Assembly (NCBI GenBank): GCA_963699535.1
Contig: CAVOUJ010000001.1
Location: 27,008-91,007 of the forward strand
Reading direction: 5' to 3'
DNA from: VBDM01 sp963699535
Lineage (GTDB): Bacteria > Pseudomonadota > Gammaproteobacteria > Burkholderiales > SG8-39
DNA length: 64,000 nt
Positions within the stretch are counted from its first letter, which is position 1; the number at the start of each line of letters is the position of its first letter. A program made the translations under genes and the position numbers. Below the pieces are notes generated by a model, which saw only the letters and a program-made list of their open reading frames with translations, ran no database searches and was not told the DNA's origin. This document shows positions 26,464 through 34,061 of this stretch, one piece after another.

Positions 26464-26630
26464 TTGGGAGGTATCAGAACACTGGTTTTCTGGATTCGCA
26501 AGAACCCACTGCTCACGGTGATGACCTGTCGGAAGTTATTGAATAGTCTGGCACAAGAGTTGCTTGCTGGATATTGATGCCCCGGCCACTTTTCGGCGCC
26601 GCGGGATGACTTTTTCTTTCGAGGTAACGC

Positions 26631-27917
26631 GTGCTAACTGCGACGAAGGGAAGAAACGACCCCGACCATGAGAAGTCCGCCGCCCTCGGCAGAGCTTCTT
26701 GCCGTTTCTGCGGCACGGCGTTGCGCCACACGTTTGTGGACTTGGGCATGTCGCCATTGTGCCAGACGCATATCGAGCCCCATCAGCTCAATCACATGGA
26801 ACCGTTCTATCCGCTCCACGTGTGGCTCTGCCACAGCTGCTTCTTGGTGCAGCTCGAGGAATACGTCTCGCCAAAGGAGATATTCACCGAGTACGCATAC
26901 TTTTCCTCGTACTCCGATTCCTGGGTGGCCCATGCCAAACGCTACGTGGACACCGTCAGCGCACGGTTCGGTCTCGATAACTCGAAAAAGATCATGGAGA
27001 TCGCGAGCAACGACGGTTACCTGCTGCAGCATTTCGTCCAGAAAGGGACTCCGGTCCTCGGGATCGAACCGGCCGCGAACGTTGCTAAAGTGGCTGTCGA
27101 GAAGGGAATCCCGACCACGGTGAAGTTCTTTGGCGTCCGTACCGCCAAGGAAATCCTCGCCGAACACGGGTATGCGGATCTGTTGCTCGGTAACAATGTG
27201 CTCGCGCACGTGCCGGACATCAATGACTTCGTGGGCGGAATGAAGATCCTGCTGCGCCATGGGGGCGTCATCACCATGGAGTTTCCTCACCTATTCCGGC
27301 TCATGGCGGACAACCAGTTCGACACCATTTACCACGAGCATTTCTCGTATTTGTCGTTCTATTCCGTGGAGAAGGTTTTCGCCGCGCACGGTCTCACATT
27401 GTTCGACGTCGAGGAGATCCCGACACACGGAGGATCGCTGCGTATCTATGCGCGTCACGCCGAGGACACGGACAAACCGATGAGCGAGCGCGCAAAGCAG
27501 CTCCGGGAACGCGAACTGCGCGACGGCGTAACTCGCATCGAAACCTATTCCTCCTTTGCCGAGCGGGTCAAGGAAACGAAACGCGCGATACTGGATTTCC
27601 TTATCCGCGCCAAGCGTGCCGGCAAGACAGTTGTCGGCTACGGCGCGCCCGGGAAGGGAAACACCCTGTTGAACTACTGCGGCATTCGACAGGACTTCCT
27701 CGACTACACTGTAGACCGCAGTCCCCACAAGCAGGGTAGGTACACACCTGGGACGCGCATTCCGATCTGCGATCCTGGCAAGATTCGCGAGACCCGACCG
27801 GATTACGTGTTCATATTGCCGTGGAATCTCAAGGACGAGATTACGAGTCAGATGGCGTATATCCGTGAGTGGGGCGGCAAGTTCGTGGTTCCAATTCCCG
27901 AAGTCAAGGTCCTGTAG
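26631..27917 (+). CDS. Class I SAM-dependent C-methyltransferase (NovU/TylC3 type), second copy
   Basis: This 428-residue protein has the same three-part layout as the gene at 23956-25146: a zinc-type N-terminus (CRFCGTALRHTF, LCHSCFLVQ), a SAM-binding core with IMEIASNDGYLLQHF, and a C-terminal domain with VGYGAPGKGNTLLNYC and DRSPHKQGRYTPGTRIPI. YHEHFSYLS contains the His-Glu-His catalytic segment of TylC3-type sugar 3-C-methyltransferases. It likely methylates a keto-deoxysugar attached to a nucleotide. The GTG start at 26631 is preceded by GAGG. The next genes, an SDR and a cytidylyltransferase, run in the same direction and fit a branched-sugar pathway. Confidence 0.83.
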   Translation: MLTATKGRNDPDHEKSAALGRASCRFCGTALRHTFVDLGMSPLCQTHIEPHQLNHMEPFYPLHVWLCHSCFLVQLEEYVSPKEIFTEYAYFSSYSDSWVAHAKRYVDTVSARFGLDNSKKIMEIASNDGYLLQHFVQKGTPVLGIEPAANVAKVAVEKGIPTTVKFFGVRTAKEILAEHGYADLLLGNNVLAHVPDINDFVGGMKILLRHGGVITMEFPHLFRLMADNQFDTIYHEHFSYLSFYSVEKVFAAHGLTLFDVEEIPTHGGSLRIYARHAEDTDKPMSERAKQLRERELRDGVTRIETYSSFAERVKETKRAILDFLIRAKRAGKTVVGYGAPGKGNTLLNYCGIRQDFLDYTVDRSPHKQGRYTPGTRIPICDPGKIRETRPDYVFILPWNLKDEITSQMAYIREWGGKFVVPIPEVKVL

Positions 27918-28009
27918 CTGTCCCGAGTCGATGCTACCTTGACGGGCGAATGCGCCGCGTTACAACACAGGCGTCAGTGCAATATGCTCAAAGTCAATAC
28001 GGTCCACTC

Positions 28010-29050
28010 ATGAAACTTCTTATCACGGGTACAGAAGGATACATCGGTGCTCGGATGGCCCCCATACTCGCCGCGCATGGCCACGAGGTCACCGGACTGG
28101 ACACCGGTTTCTATCGAGATGGATGCTTGTACCTCGATCCGGTCGGAATGCCAACGGCGCCGCGCACCATCTACAAGGATCTGCGCACGCTCGCTCCCGG
28201 AGATTTCGAGGGCTTCGACGCGGTGGTGCATCTTGCGGAACTCTCGAATGACCCGCTCGGCGAAAATCGGCCGGAGATAACGTTCAAGATCAACCACGAA
28301 GGTTCGGTGCGCATCGCCAAGGCCGCCAAACAGGCTGGCGTAAAGCGCTTTGTGTACGCTTCCTCGTGCAGCGTGTACGGCATCGGTTCGGGGGAAGGCT
28401 TCCTCGACGAGACCTCCCCGACCAATCCCCAGACGGCGTACGCGAAATGCAAGGTCAACGTCGAGCGCGATGTGAGCCCTCTGAGCGACGACGATTTTTG
28501 CGTGACGTTTCTGCGCAATGCAACCGCCTATGGGCCCTCGCCACGGATGCGCTTCGACATCGTGTTGAACGACTTGTGCGCGCTCGCGTGGACGAAAAAA
28601 AAGATCGCCATGGTGAGCGACGGCAGCCCTTGGCGGCCGATCGTGCATATCGAGGACATCATTCAAGCCGTACGGTGCACGCTCGAGGCCACGACTTCCG
28701 TAGTGAACGGCGAAATCTACAACGTCGGTTCGACCAGCGAGAACTATCGGATTCGGGAACTTGCCGACATCGTCGCGCAGGCCTTTCCCGGCTGCGAGGT
28801 CTCCGCGGGGCCGCCGAGCGCCGATAATCGCAGCTATCGCGTAAATTTCGACAAGATCGCGTCGAAACTGCCCCGTTTCAAGGCGCTCTGGACCGCACAA
28901 CGTGGCGCTGAGGAGCTTCGAAAGCTGTTCGAGCGCATTGAGTTCTCGCCCCAGATCTTCGAGTTCAGAGCTTTTACCCGCCTGAAGCAGCTGAAGTACC
29001 TTCAGCGAACCGGACAGATCAATGAGGACTTGATTTGGGGCGGCAGGTGA
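28010..29050 (+). CDS. NAD-dependent epimerase/dehydratase (extended SDR)
   Basis: This 346-residue protein starts MKLLITGTEGYIGARMAPIL, the nucleotide-binding motif of extended SDRs. The catalytic SSCSVYG strand and the Y-X3-K pair in TAYAKCKVN are present, and PWRPIVHIEDIIQAV is the usual substrate-domain motif. It should act on a nucleotide sugar as epimerase, reductase or dehydratase; the exact reaction cannot be read. It lies between the second C-methyltransferase and the cytidylyltransferase in one direction, so it probably works on the same sugar. Confidence 0.8.
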   Translation: MKLLITGTEGYIGARMAPILAAHGHEVTGLDTGFYRDGCLYLDPVGMPTAPRTIYKDLRTLAPGDFEGFDAVVHLAELSNDPLGENRPEITFKINHEGSVRIAKAAKQAGVKRFVYASSCSVYGIGSGEGFLDETSPTNPQTAYAKCKVNVERDVSPLSDDDFCVTFLRNATAYGPSPRMRFDIVLNDLCALAWTKKKIAMVSDGSPWRPIVHIEDIIQAVRCTLEATTSVVNGEIYNVGSTSENYRIRELADIVAQAFPGCEVSAGPPSADNRSYRVNFDKIASKLPRFKALWTAQRGAEELRKLFERIEFSPQIFEFRAFTRLKQLKYLQRTGQINEDLIWGGR

Positions 29051-29100
29051 CGATACGGAATTCATCGACAAACCAGTTGCGTTAAGAGGGTGCGCGCGCC

Positions 29101-29883
29101 ATGAAGGTGGTACTGTTTTGCGGAGGCCTCGGCACGCGTCTGCGCGAGCACTCGGACACGATTCCGAAGCCCCTCGTGAATATCGGTTATCGGCCGATTC
29201 TTTGGCATCTGATGCGCTATTACGCCCACTTCGGACACAAAGACTTCATCTTGTGTCTAGGCTACCGCGGAGACATGATTCGCGAGTTCTTCCTGGATTA
29301 CCGCTCGGCGATGTCCGCCGATTTCGTGATGTCGGAGGGAGGACGTCGCATCGAGCTCTTCGACGAGGGCATCGACGACTGGCGGATCACCTTCGTCGAT
29401 ACCGGGATGCACTCCAATCTCGGACAGCGGCTGGATCGCGTGAGGCACCTGCTTGAGGACGAGGAGATCTTCCTTGCCAACTATTCTGACGGGCTGAGCG
29501 ATCTCCCTCTGGACCAGCATGTGGCGAAATTCCGCGGAAGCGATGCAGTTGCCAGTTTCCTGTCGGTTCGGCCCTCGCAGAGCTTCCACGCGGTGCTCGC
29601 GGACGACCGCGGCAGGGTAACGGCAATCGAGCCGGTCAGCGCTTCCGATTACTGGATCAACGGGGGCTTCTTTTGCCTGCGGCAAGAGGTCTTCGATTAC
29701 ATGCGGCCGGGCGAGGAGCTCGTGGAGCAGCCTTTCAAGCGGCTCCTCGCGGAGCAAAAGCTGTCAACGCTGAAGTACGAGGGGTACTGGGGCGCCATGG
29801 ATACATTCAAGGACAAGATCACGCTCGACCGTATGGAAGCGCGGGGCGACTGTCCATGGATGGTTTGGAAGTCCACGAAGTAA
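29101..29883 (+). CDS. Sugar-1-phosphate cytidylyltransferase-like nucleotidyltransferase
   Basis: This 260-residue protein has the nucleotidyltransferase start MKVVLFCGGLGTRLREHSDT followed by PKPLVNIGYRPILWHLMRYYAHFG, and YWGAMDTFKDK near the C-terminus. The layout matches glucose-1-phosphate cytidylyltransferase (RfbF), which makes CDP-glucose, the precursor of CDP-linked dideoxy and branched sugars. A CDP-glucose 4,6-dehydratase (RfbG) usually follows but is absent from the window. Uridylyl or thymidylyl transfer is possible. AGAGGG upstream of the ATG is a good ribosome binding site. Confidence 0.78.
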   Translation: MKVVLFCGGLGTRLREHSDTIPKPLVNIGYRPILWHLMRYYAHFGHKDFILCLGYRGDMIREFFLDYRSAMSADFVMSEGGRRIELFDEGIDDWRITFVDTGMHSNLGQRLDRVRHLLEDEEIFLANYSDGLSDLPLDQHVAKFRGSDAVASFLSVRPSQSFHAVLADDRGRVTAIEPVSASDYWINGGFFCLRQEVFDYMRPGEELVEQPFKRLLAEQKLSTLKYEGYWGAMDTFKDKITLDRMEARGDCPWMVWKSTK

Positions 29884-29966
29884 GTGTTTCGGCCGGCTTG
29901 GTTCTCTCCTTCAGGAGCCTGACGTAGCATGAGCGCCCTTTGTGCGTCGGAAGCGTGCCCGCGGCG

Positions 29967-30620
29967 ATGCTACGGCTGATACCCGAAGTCCGCCCCCGTC
30001 GGGCCTTGCGGCTGCTGTGCATCGGCGCGCATAGCGACGACCTTGAGATCGGCTGCGGCGGAACCGTGCTGGCCTGGATGGCGAGCATGCCCGCCATCGA
30101 GGTGACATGGGTTGTCCTCAGTGCGCAGGGCGCGCGGGCCAGAGAGGCGCGAAGCAGTGCCCGTGCATTGCTGAGGCGAGCAGCCGCGCACAAGGTCCTG
30201 ATCGGGGGGTTCCGCGACGGGTTCCTGCCGGCACAGTACGCCGACGTGAAGTCCTTCTTCGAAAGCCTCAAGGAGACTACCGATCCCGACGTTGTTCTCA
30301 CGCACTGGCTGCAGGATCGACATCAGGACCATCGCTTGGCTGCCGAATTGACATGGAACACGTGGCGCAATCATCTGGTACTCGAATACGAGATTCCCAA
30401 GTACGAGGGCGATTTGGGGCAGCCAAACGCGTATGTGCCGATTCCGACCTCGCTTGCGCGCCGCAAAGTAAACCATCTTGGACGCTATTTCTCTTCCCAG
30501 CGCAGCAAGGATTGGTTCGTCGCCGACAACTTCCTTGCGCTGATGCGCATTCGCGGGATGGAGTGCCGGGCAGCCAGCGGATTCGCCGAGGCGTTCCATG
30601 CACGCAAGTTTGTCTTCTAG
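29967..30620 (+). CDS. PIG-L/LmbE family deacetylase
   Basis: From the ATG at 29967 this gives 217 residues. LLCIGAHSDDLEIGCGGT is the family motif (usually A-H-P-D-D), with the His and Asp that hold zinc, and DRHQDHRLAAEL gives the second zinc-binding His. PIG-L enzymes remove acetyl groups from N-acetyl sugars or sugar conjugates. A TTG at 29940 in the same frame is an alternative start. In this context it probably acts on an amino-sugar intermediate of EPS synthesis; no signal peptide is seen, so it is cytoplasmic. Confidence 0.8.
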   Translation: MLRLIPEVRPRRALRLLCIGAHSDDLEIGCGGTVLAWMASMPAIEVTWVVLSAQGARAREARSSARALLRRAAAHKVLIGGFRDGFLPAQYADVKSFFESLKETTDPDVVLTHWLQDRHQDHRLAAELTWNTWRNHLVLEYEIPKYEGDLGQPNAYVPIPTSLARRKVNHLGRYFSSQRSKDWFVADNFLALMRIRGMECRAASGFAEAFHARKFVF

Positions 30621-30658
30621 CCGAGTCCGACCCCATCCAGGCCGGCCGGCTAACGACC

Positions 30659-31555
30659 ATGAACAGACCGCCTCTCATAAGCATCGGTATCCCGGCCTAC
30701 AATTCGGCGGCCACCATCGGGTCGGCAATCGAAGGATTGCTGGCACAAAGCTGCGGTGATTTCGAGCTGATCGTCAGCGACAACGCGTCCACCGATGCGA
30801 CGCGCGATGTCGTCGAGAATTACGTGCGGCGTGACGCCCGCATTCGCTACGAGCGACAGCCGGTCAACATCGGCGCGAACGGGAACTACAGCCATGTCGT
30901 GCGCCGCGCGCGCGGAGAGTTCTTCAAGTGGTCTTCGTCGAGCGACTGGTGCGCGCCGACCTTTCTGCAGCGCTGTGTGGGAGAGCTTGCGGCACACGGC
31001 GACACCGTGCTGGTGGCGCCGCGCACGCGTTTGTTTCAAGGCAGCCCTAGTACGGCGCAGGATTACGCATTCGACATCGAGATTCTCGACGATACGCCGC
31101 TCGCGCGGCTCACACGGCTGTACTCCACGCTGCGTTTGAACAACGCCATGAACGGCTTGATACGCACCTCCGCGCTGCGGCGCACGCGACTGGTAGAACG
31201 CTACCTCAATGCCGATGTCGTGCTGATGGGCCATCTCGCGCTCCTTGGAAAGTTCCGGCTTCTCCCCGAGCGCCTGTTCTATCGACGAATGGAAGCCGCG
31301 TTCGCTACCGCCCTGCAAGACCGGGCAGGCGTGATCAGGCATCACTATCCAACGCCGAGTGCGCACACGCTGTTTCAAGGGAGTAAGTGGCTGATGGGCC
31401 GAGTGCGTGCGACGCTTTCAGCGCCTATGCCCATTGGCGAGAAGCTACGCTCTCTCGTCTACGTCGCAAAGACGTGTTACTGGGAAGGCGAGTTGATCAT
31501 GGAGGACCTGCGGGGCGTGTGGCAGTACTTCGTCCGCGGGGCTTGGCCCAAGTAA
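30659..31555 (+). CDS. Glycosyltransferase, GT2 family
   Basis: This 298-residue protein starts PLISIGIPAYNSAATIGSAIEGLLAQSCGDFELIVSDNAS, the first beta-alpha unit and nucleotide-binding DNAS of GT2 enzymes. Unlike typical members it has FFKWSSSSDWCAP where a D-X-D motif is expected, so the metal-binding Asp pair is not obvious (SSD may replace it). GT2 enzymes transfer sugars from nucleotide donors. It follows the PIG-L gene and precedes the FemAB-like gene in the same direction. Confidence 0.78.
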   Translation: MNRPPLISIGIPAYNSAATIGSAIEGLLAQSCGDFELIVSDNASTDATRDVVENYVRRDARIRYERQPVNIGANGNYSHVVRRARGEFFKWSSSSDWCAPTFLQRCVGELAAHGDTVLVAPRTRLFQGSPSTAQDYAFDIEILDDTPLARLTRLYSTLRLNNAMNGLIRTSALRRTRLVERYLNADVVLMGHLALLGKFRLLPERLFYRRMEAAFATALQDRAGVIRHHYPTPSAHTLFQGSKWLMGRVRATLSAPMPIGEKLRSLVYVAKTCYWEGELIMEDLRGVWQYFVRGAWPK

Positions 31556-31575
31556 GTGTTGTTCTGAGATTCGCG

Positions 31576-32766
31576 ATGCAGGTAGGACCTTCACTCATGC
31601 ATGAGAATCGCCGCTTGAGCTGGGACAGATTCGCGACCGACCACGGGAATGGCTGCCCTTATCAGCTGTCAGCTTGGACGGAGGTGATTGCTCGGAGCTA
31701 CTCGCACGACACCGCCTATCTTATCGCGATGAGTGCGCGCGGCGATGCGAACGTGAAGGTGACGCGCATCAACGACGACGCAGGCAAGGCCGGTCGGGAC
31801 GCGATTGGCGACGACATCGTGCTCGGCGTCCTGCCGTTGGTGCACATAAAGCACTGGTTATTTGGGAATAGCCTGGTTTCAATGCCCTTTTGCGATGCGG
31901 GCGGCATCCTCGCGAGGGATGGGCTTGTGGAGCGAAAGCTGGTCGAACATGGGTTACGGATCGCCAATGCGCTGCACGTTCCGGTGCTCGAACTTCGGCA
32001 GTATCAACCCCTCGCCTGCCTGGATGACTACGGCTTCTGCAGCGACGCATCGCCGCATGGACAACGCGTCGTGCGAACGGTCCCGGGCTGGCGAGTATCG
32101 ACGACGGCTGCAGGCCACAAGGTCCGCATGCTCCTTGCACTTCCGGAAAATCCGGACGCGCTCATGCAATCCTTCAAGGCCAAGCTCCGAAGCCAGATTC
32201 GAAAGCCGATCAAGGATGGGCTGATTGTAAAGATCGGTGGCGTCGATCTGCTCGACGACTTCTACGATGTTTTCGCCGCCAATATGCGCGATTTGGGTTC
32301 GCCCGTGCACTCCAAGCGGTTCATCCAGCAGATACTCCTCGGCTTTCCGGAGAGGGCAAACATTTTCGTCGTCTACGGAAAGAGCGTTCCCATGGCTTGC
32401 AGCCTGACGCTCGGCTTCAACGGCATGCTGTCAAACCCCTGGGCTTCGTCCCTGAGACGGTATAGCCAGTTTGCGCCCAACATGCTGCTCTACTGGGCGA
32501 TGCTTGAGCACGCGTGCCTGCAAGGTTACCGGGCGTTCGACTTCGGCAGATCGACCGTCGACGAGGGCACTTACCGATTCAAGGAGCAGTGGGGAGCCAA
32601 ACCCGCACCCCTTTACTGGTACAAATTTGATCGGGATAACCTTTCCTCAAATGAAATCACGTCGGCCAGCCCCTGGATGAACCGCGCAACGGAGTGCTGG
32701 AAGCGACTGCCGGTCCCGGTGACGCGGGTGCTCGGACCGAAAATCCGGCAGTACATCAGCCTGTAG
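31576..32766 (+). CDS. XrtA/PEP-CTERM-associated FemAB-like protein
   Basis: This protein (396 residues from ATG 31576; 389 from ATG 31597) has a GNAT-like FemAB fold. LSWDRFATDHGNGCPYQLSAWTEVI, VLGVLPLVHIKHWLFGNSLVSMPFCDAGGI and DFGRSTVDEGTYRFKEQWGA match the group described as PEP-CTERM system-associated FemAB (TIGR03019, from memory). FemAB proteins move amino acids from aminoacyl-tRNA; the role of this subgroup in EPS loci is unknown. Compared with relatives there is a loop rich in D and K after residue 50. It is followed 14 bases later by the TIGR03087-type glycosyltransferase. Confidence 0.85.
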   Translation: MQVGPSLMHENRRLSWDRFATDHGNGCPYQLSAWTEVIARSYSHDTAYLIAMSARGDANVKVTRINDDAGKAGRDAIGDDIVLGVLPLVHIKHWLFGNSLVSMPFCDAGGILARDGLVERKLVEHGLRIANALHVPVLELRQYQPLACLDDYGFCSDASPHGQRVVRTVPGWRVSTTAAGHKVRMLLALPENPDALMQSFKAKLRSQIRKPIKDGLIVKIGGVDLLDDFYDVFAANMRDLGSPVHSKRFIQQILLGFPERANIFVVYGKSVPMACSLTLGFNGMLSNPWASSLRRYSQFAPNMLLYWAMLEHACLQGYRAFDFGRSTVDEGTYRFKEQWGAKPAPLYWYKFDRDNLSSNEITSASPWMNRATECWKRLPVPVTRVLGPKIRQYISL

Positions 32767-32780
32767 GCCGGCTCACGTCA

Positions 32781-34061
32781 GTGAGAGTTCTCTTCCTCGC
32801 TCATCGGATACCGTTTCCACCCAACAAGGGAGACAAGATCCGTGCGTTCAATATCCTGAAGCACCTGGCAAAACGCCACGATGTTTCCCTTGCGTGTCTG
32901 ATCGACGACGAAAGCGATCTGCAGTTCGTGCCGCAGATCGCACAGCGCGTGAACCGCCTGGCCTTCGATCGGATTCGACCGCAAATGAAGAAGCTGCTTG
33001 CCTTGCGCGGCTTGCTCCGTTCCTGTCCAATCACCGTGGGCTATTTCTACACGCCACTCCTGCAGAGGCAAATTGACGACATCATCGACAAAGCGGACAT
33101 TGACGCATTCGTGTGCTCCTCGTCATCCATGGCGGAGTACCTGTTTCGGTCACGTCATGCCGACACCAAAATCCGTAACGGTATCAAGGTCATGGATCTC
33201 ATCGACGTCGACTCGTACAAGTGGCGGCAGTATGCCGAGCAGAGTCCGGCATGGACGTCCTGGATCTATCGCTACGAAGCGGAGCATCTGGCCAAGTACG
33301 AGCAGCGCATTGCACGGAGCTTCGATCACGTCCTCGTCGTCAGCGAGCAGGAGAAAAGGATGTTCCCGGGCGGCGCCGATACGCCGAATCTCGAGGCCAT
33401 GTCGAATGGCGTTGATCTGGAGTTTTTCCGGCCCCCTGAGCCTGGAAACCAAGCGCCGACGCGTCCGACGCTCGTCTTCACGGGCGCCATGGACTACAGA
33501 CCGAACGTGGAGGGGATCAGGTGGTTCGTCGAATCGGTATTTTCGCGAATACGGGTCGCAATTCCCGATGTCGGACTGTTGATCGTCGGGAGCAAGCCTG
33601 CGCCCGAAGTCTTGCGGCTGGCGCGTTTGCCCGGCGTCGTGGTAACCGGCTTCGTCGAGGACATACGCGAGTACCTCGCGAGGGCGAGCGTTTGCATCGT
33701 ACCCCTGCGCATCGCTCGCGGGATCCAGAACAAGGTTCTGGAGGCGATGGCAATGGGCAAGGCTGTTGTCTGTACGCCGCAGGCGCACGAGGGGATACGC
33801 GCTACTCCGGGGAAAGAACTCGTCGTCGCCGAGGGCACGGACGATTTTTCCGCTGCCACCATCGATCTCTTATTGAACCAGGGCAAGGCCGAGCGACTTG
33901 GGGTTGCAGCGAGACAGTGTGTCGAAAGGGAGTACTCCTGGGACGACAACTTGCGATTGATGGATAGGATTCTTCCCGTGGGCAGCACGGTAGCCCGGCC
34001 GATCGAACCCGCTCTCGGGCTCGGCCAAGGTGCCGGCGCTGCAGGGGTGAGATCGGCATGA
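32781..34061 (+). CDS. Glycosyltransferase, XrtA-associated GT4 (TIGR03087 type)
   Basis: This 426-residue protein starts VRVLFLAHRIPFPPNKGDKIRAFNILKHLAKRHDVSLACLID, the well-known opening of the sugar transferase found in PEP-CTERM/EpsH1 loci. The two-domain GT-B layout is clear: MSNGVDLEFFRPP in the linker, VFTGAMDYRPNVEGIRWF at the start of the donor domain, and KVLEAMAMGKAVVCTPQAHEGI for donor binding. The start is GTG at 32781. Its stop overlaps the ATG of the next gene (ATGA), so translation is coupled. Confidence 0.88.
   Translation: MRVLFLAHRIPFPPNKGDKIRAFNILKHLAKRHDVSLACLIDDESDLQFVPQIAQRVNRLAFDRIRPQMKKLLALRGLLRSCPITVGYFYTPLLQRQIDDIIDKADIDAFVCSSSSMAEYLFRSRHADTKIRNGIKVMDLIDVDSYKWRQYAEQSPAWTSWIYRYEAEHLAKYEQRIARSFDHVLVVSEQEKRMFPGGADTPNLEAMSNGVDLEFFRPPEPGNQAPTRPTLVFTGAMDYRPNVEGIRWFVESVFSRIRVAIPDVGLLIVGSKPAPEVLRLARLPGVVVTGFVEDIREYLARASVCIVPLRIARGIQNKVLEAMAMGKAVVCTPQAHEGIRATPGKELVVAEGTDDFSAATIDLLLNQGKAERLGVAARQCVEREYSWDDNLRLMDRILPVGSTVARPIEPALGLGQGAGAAGVRSA

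Noticed and set aside
27974..29071. 365-residue open frame opposite the SDR gene
   Set aside because: The SDR on the + strand has all motifs; this is its antisense shadow.
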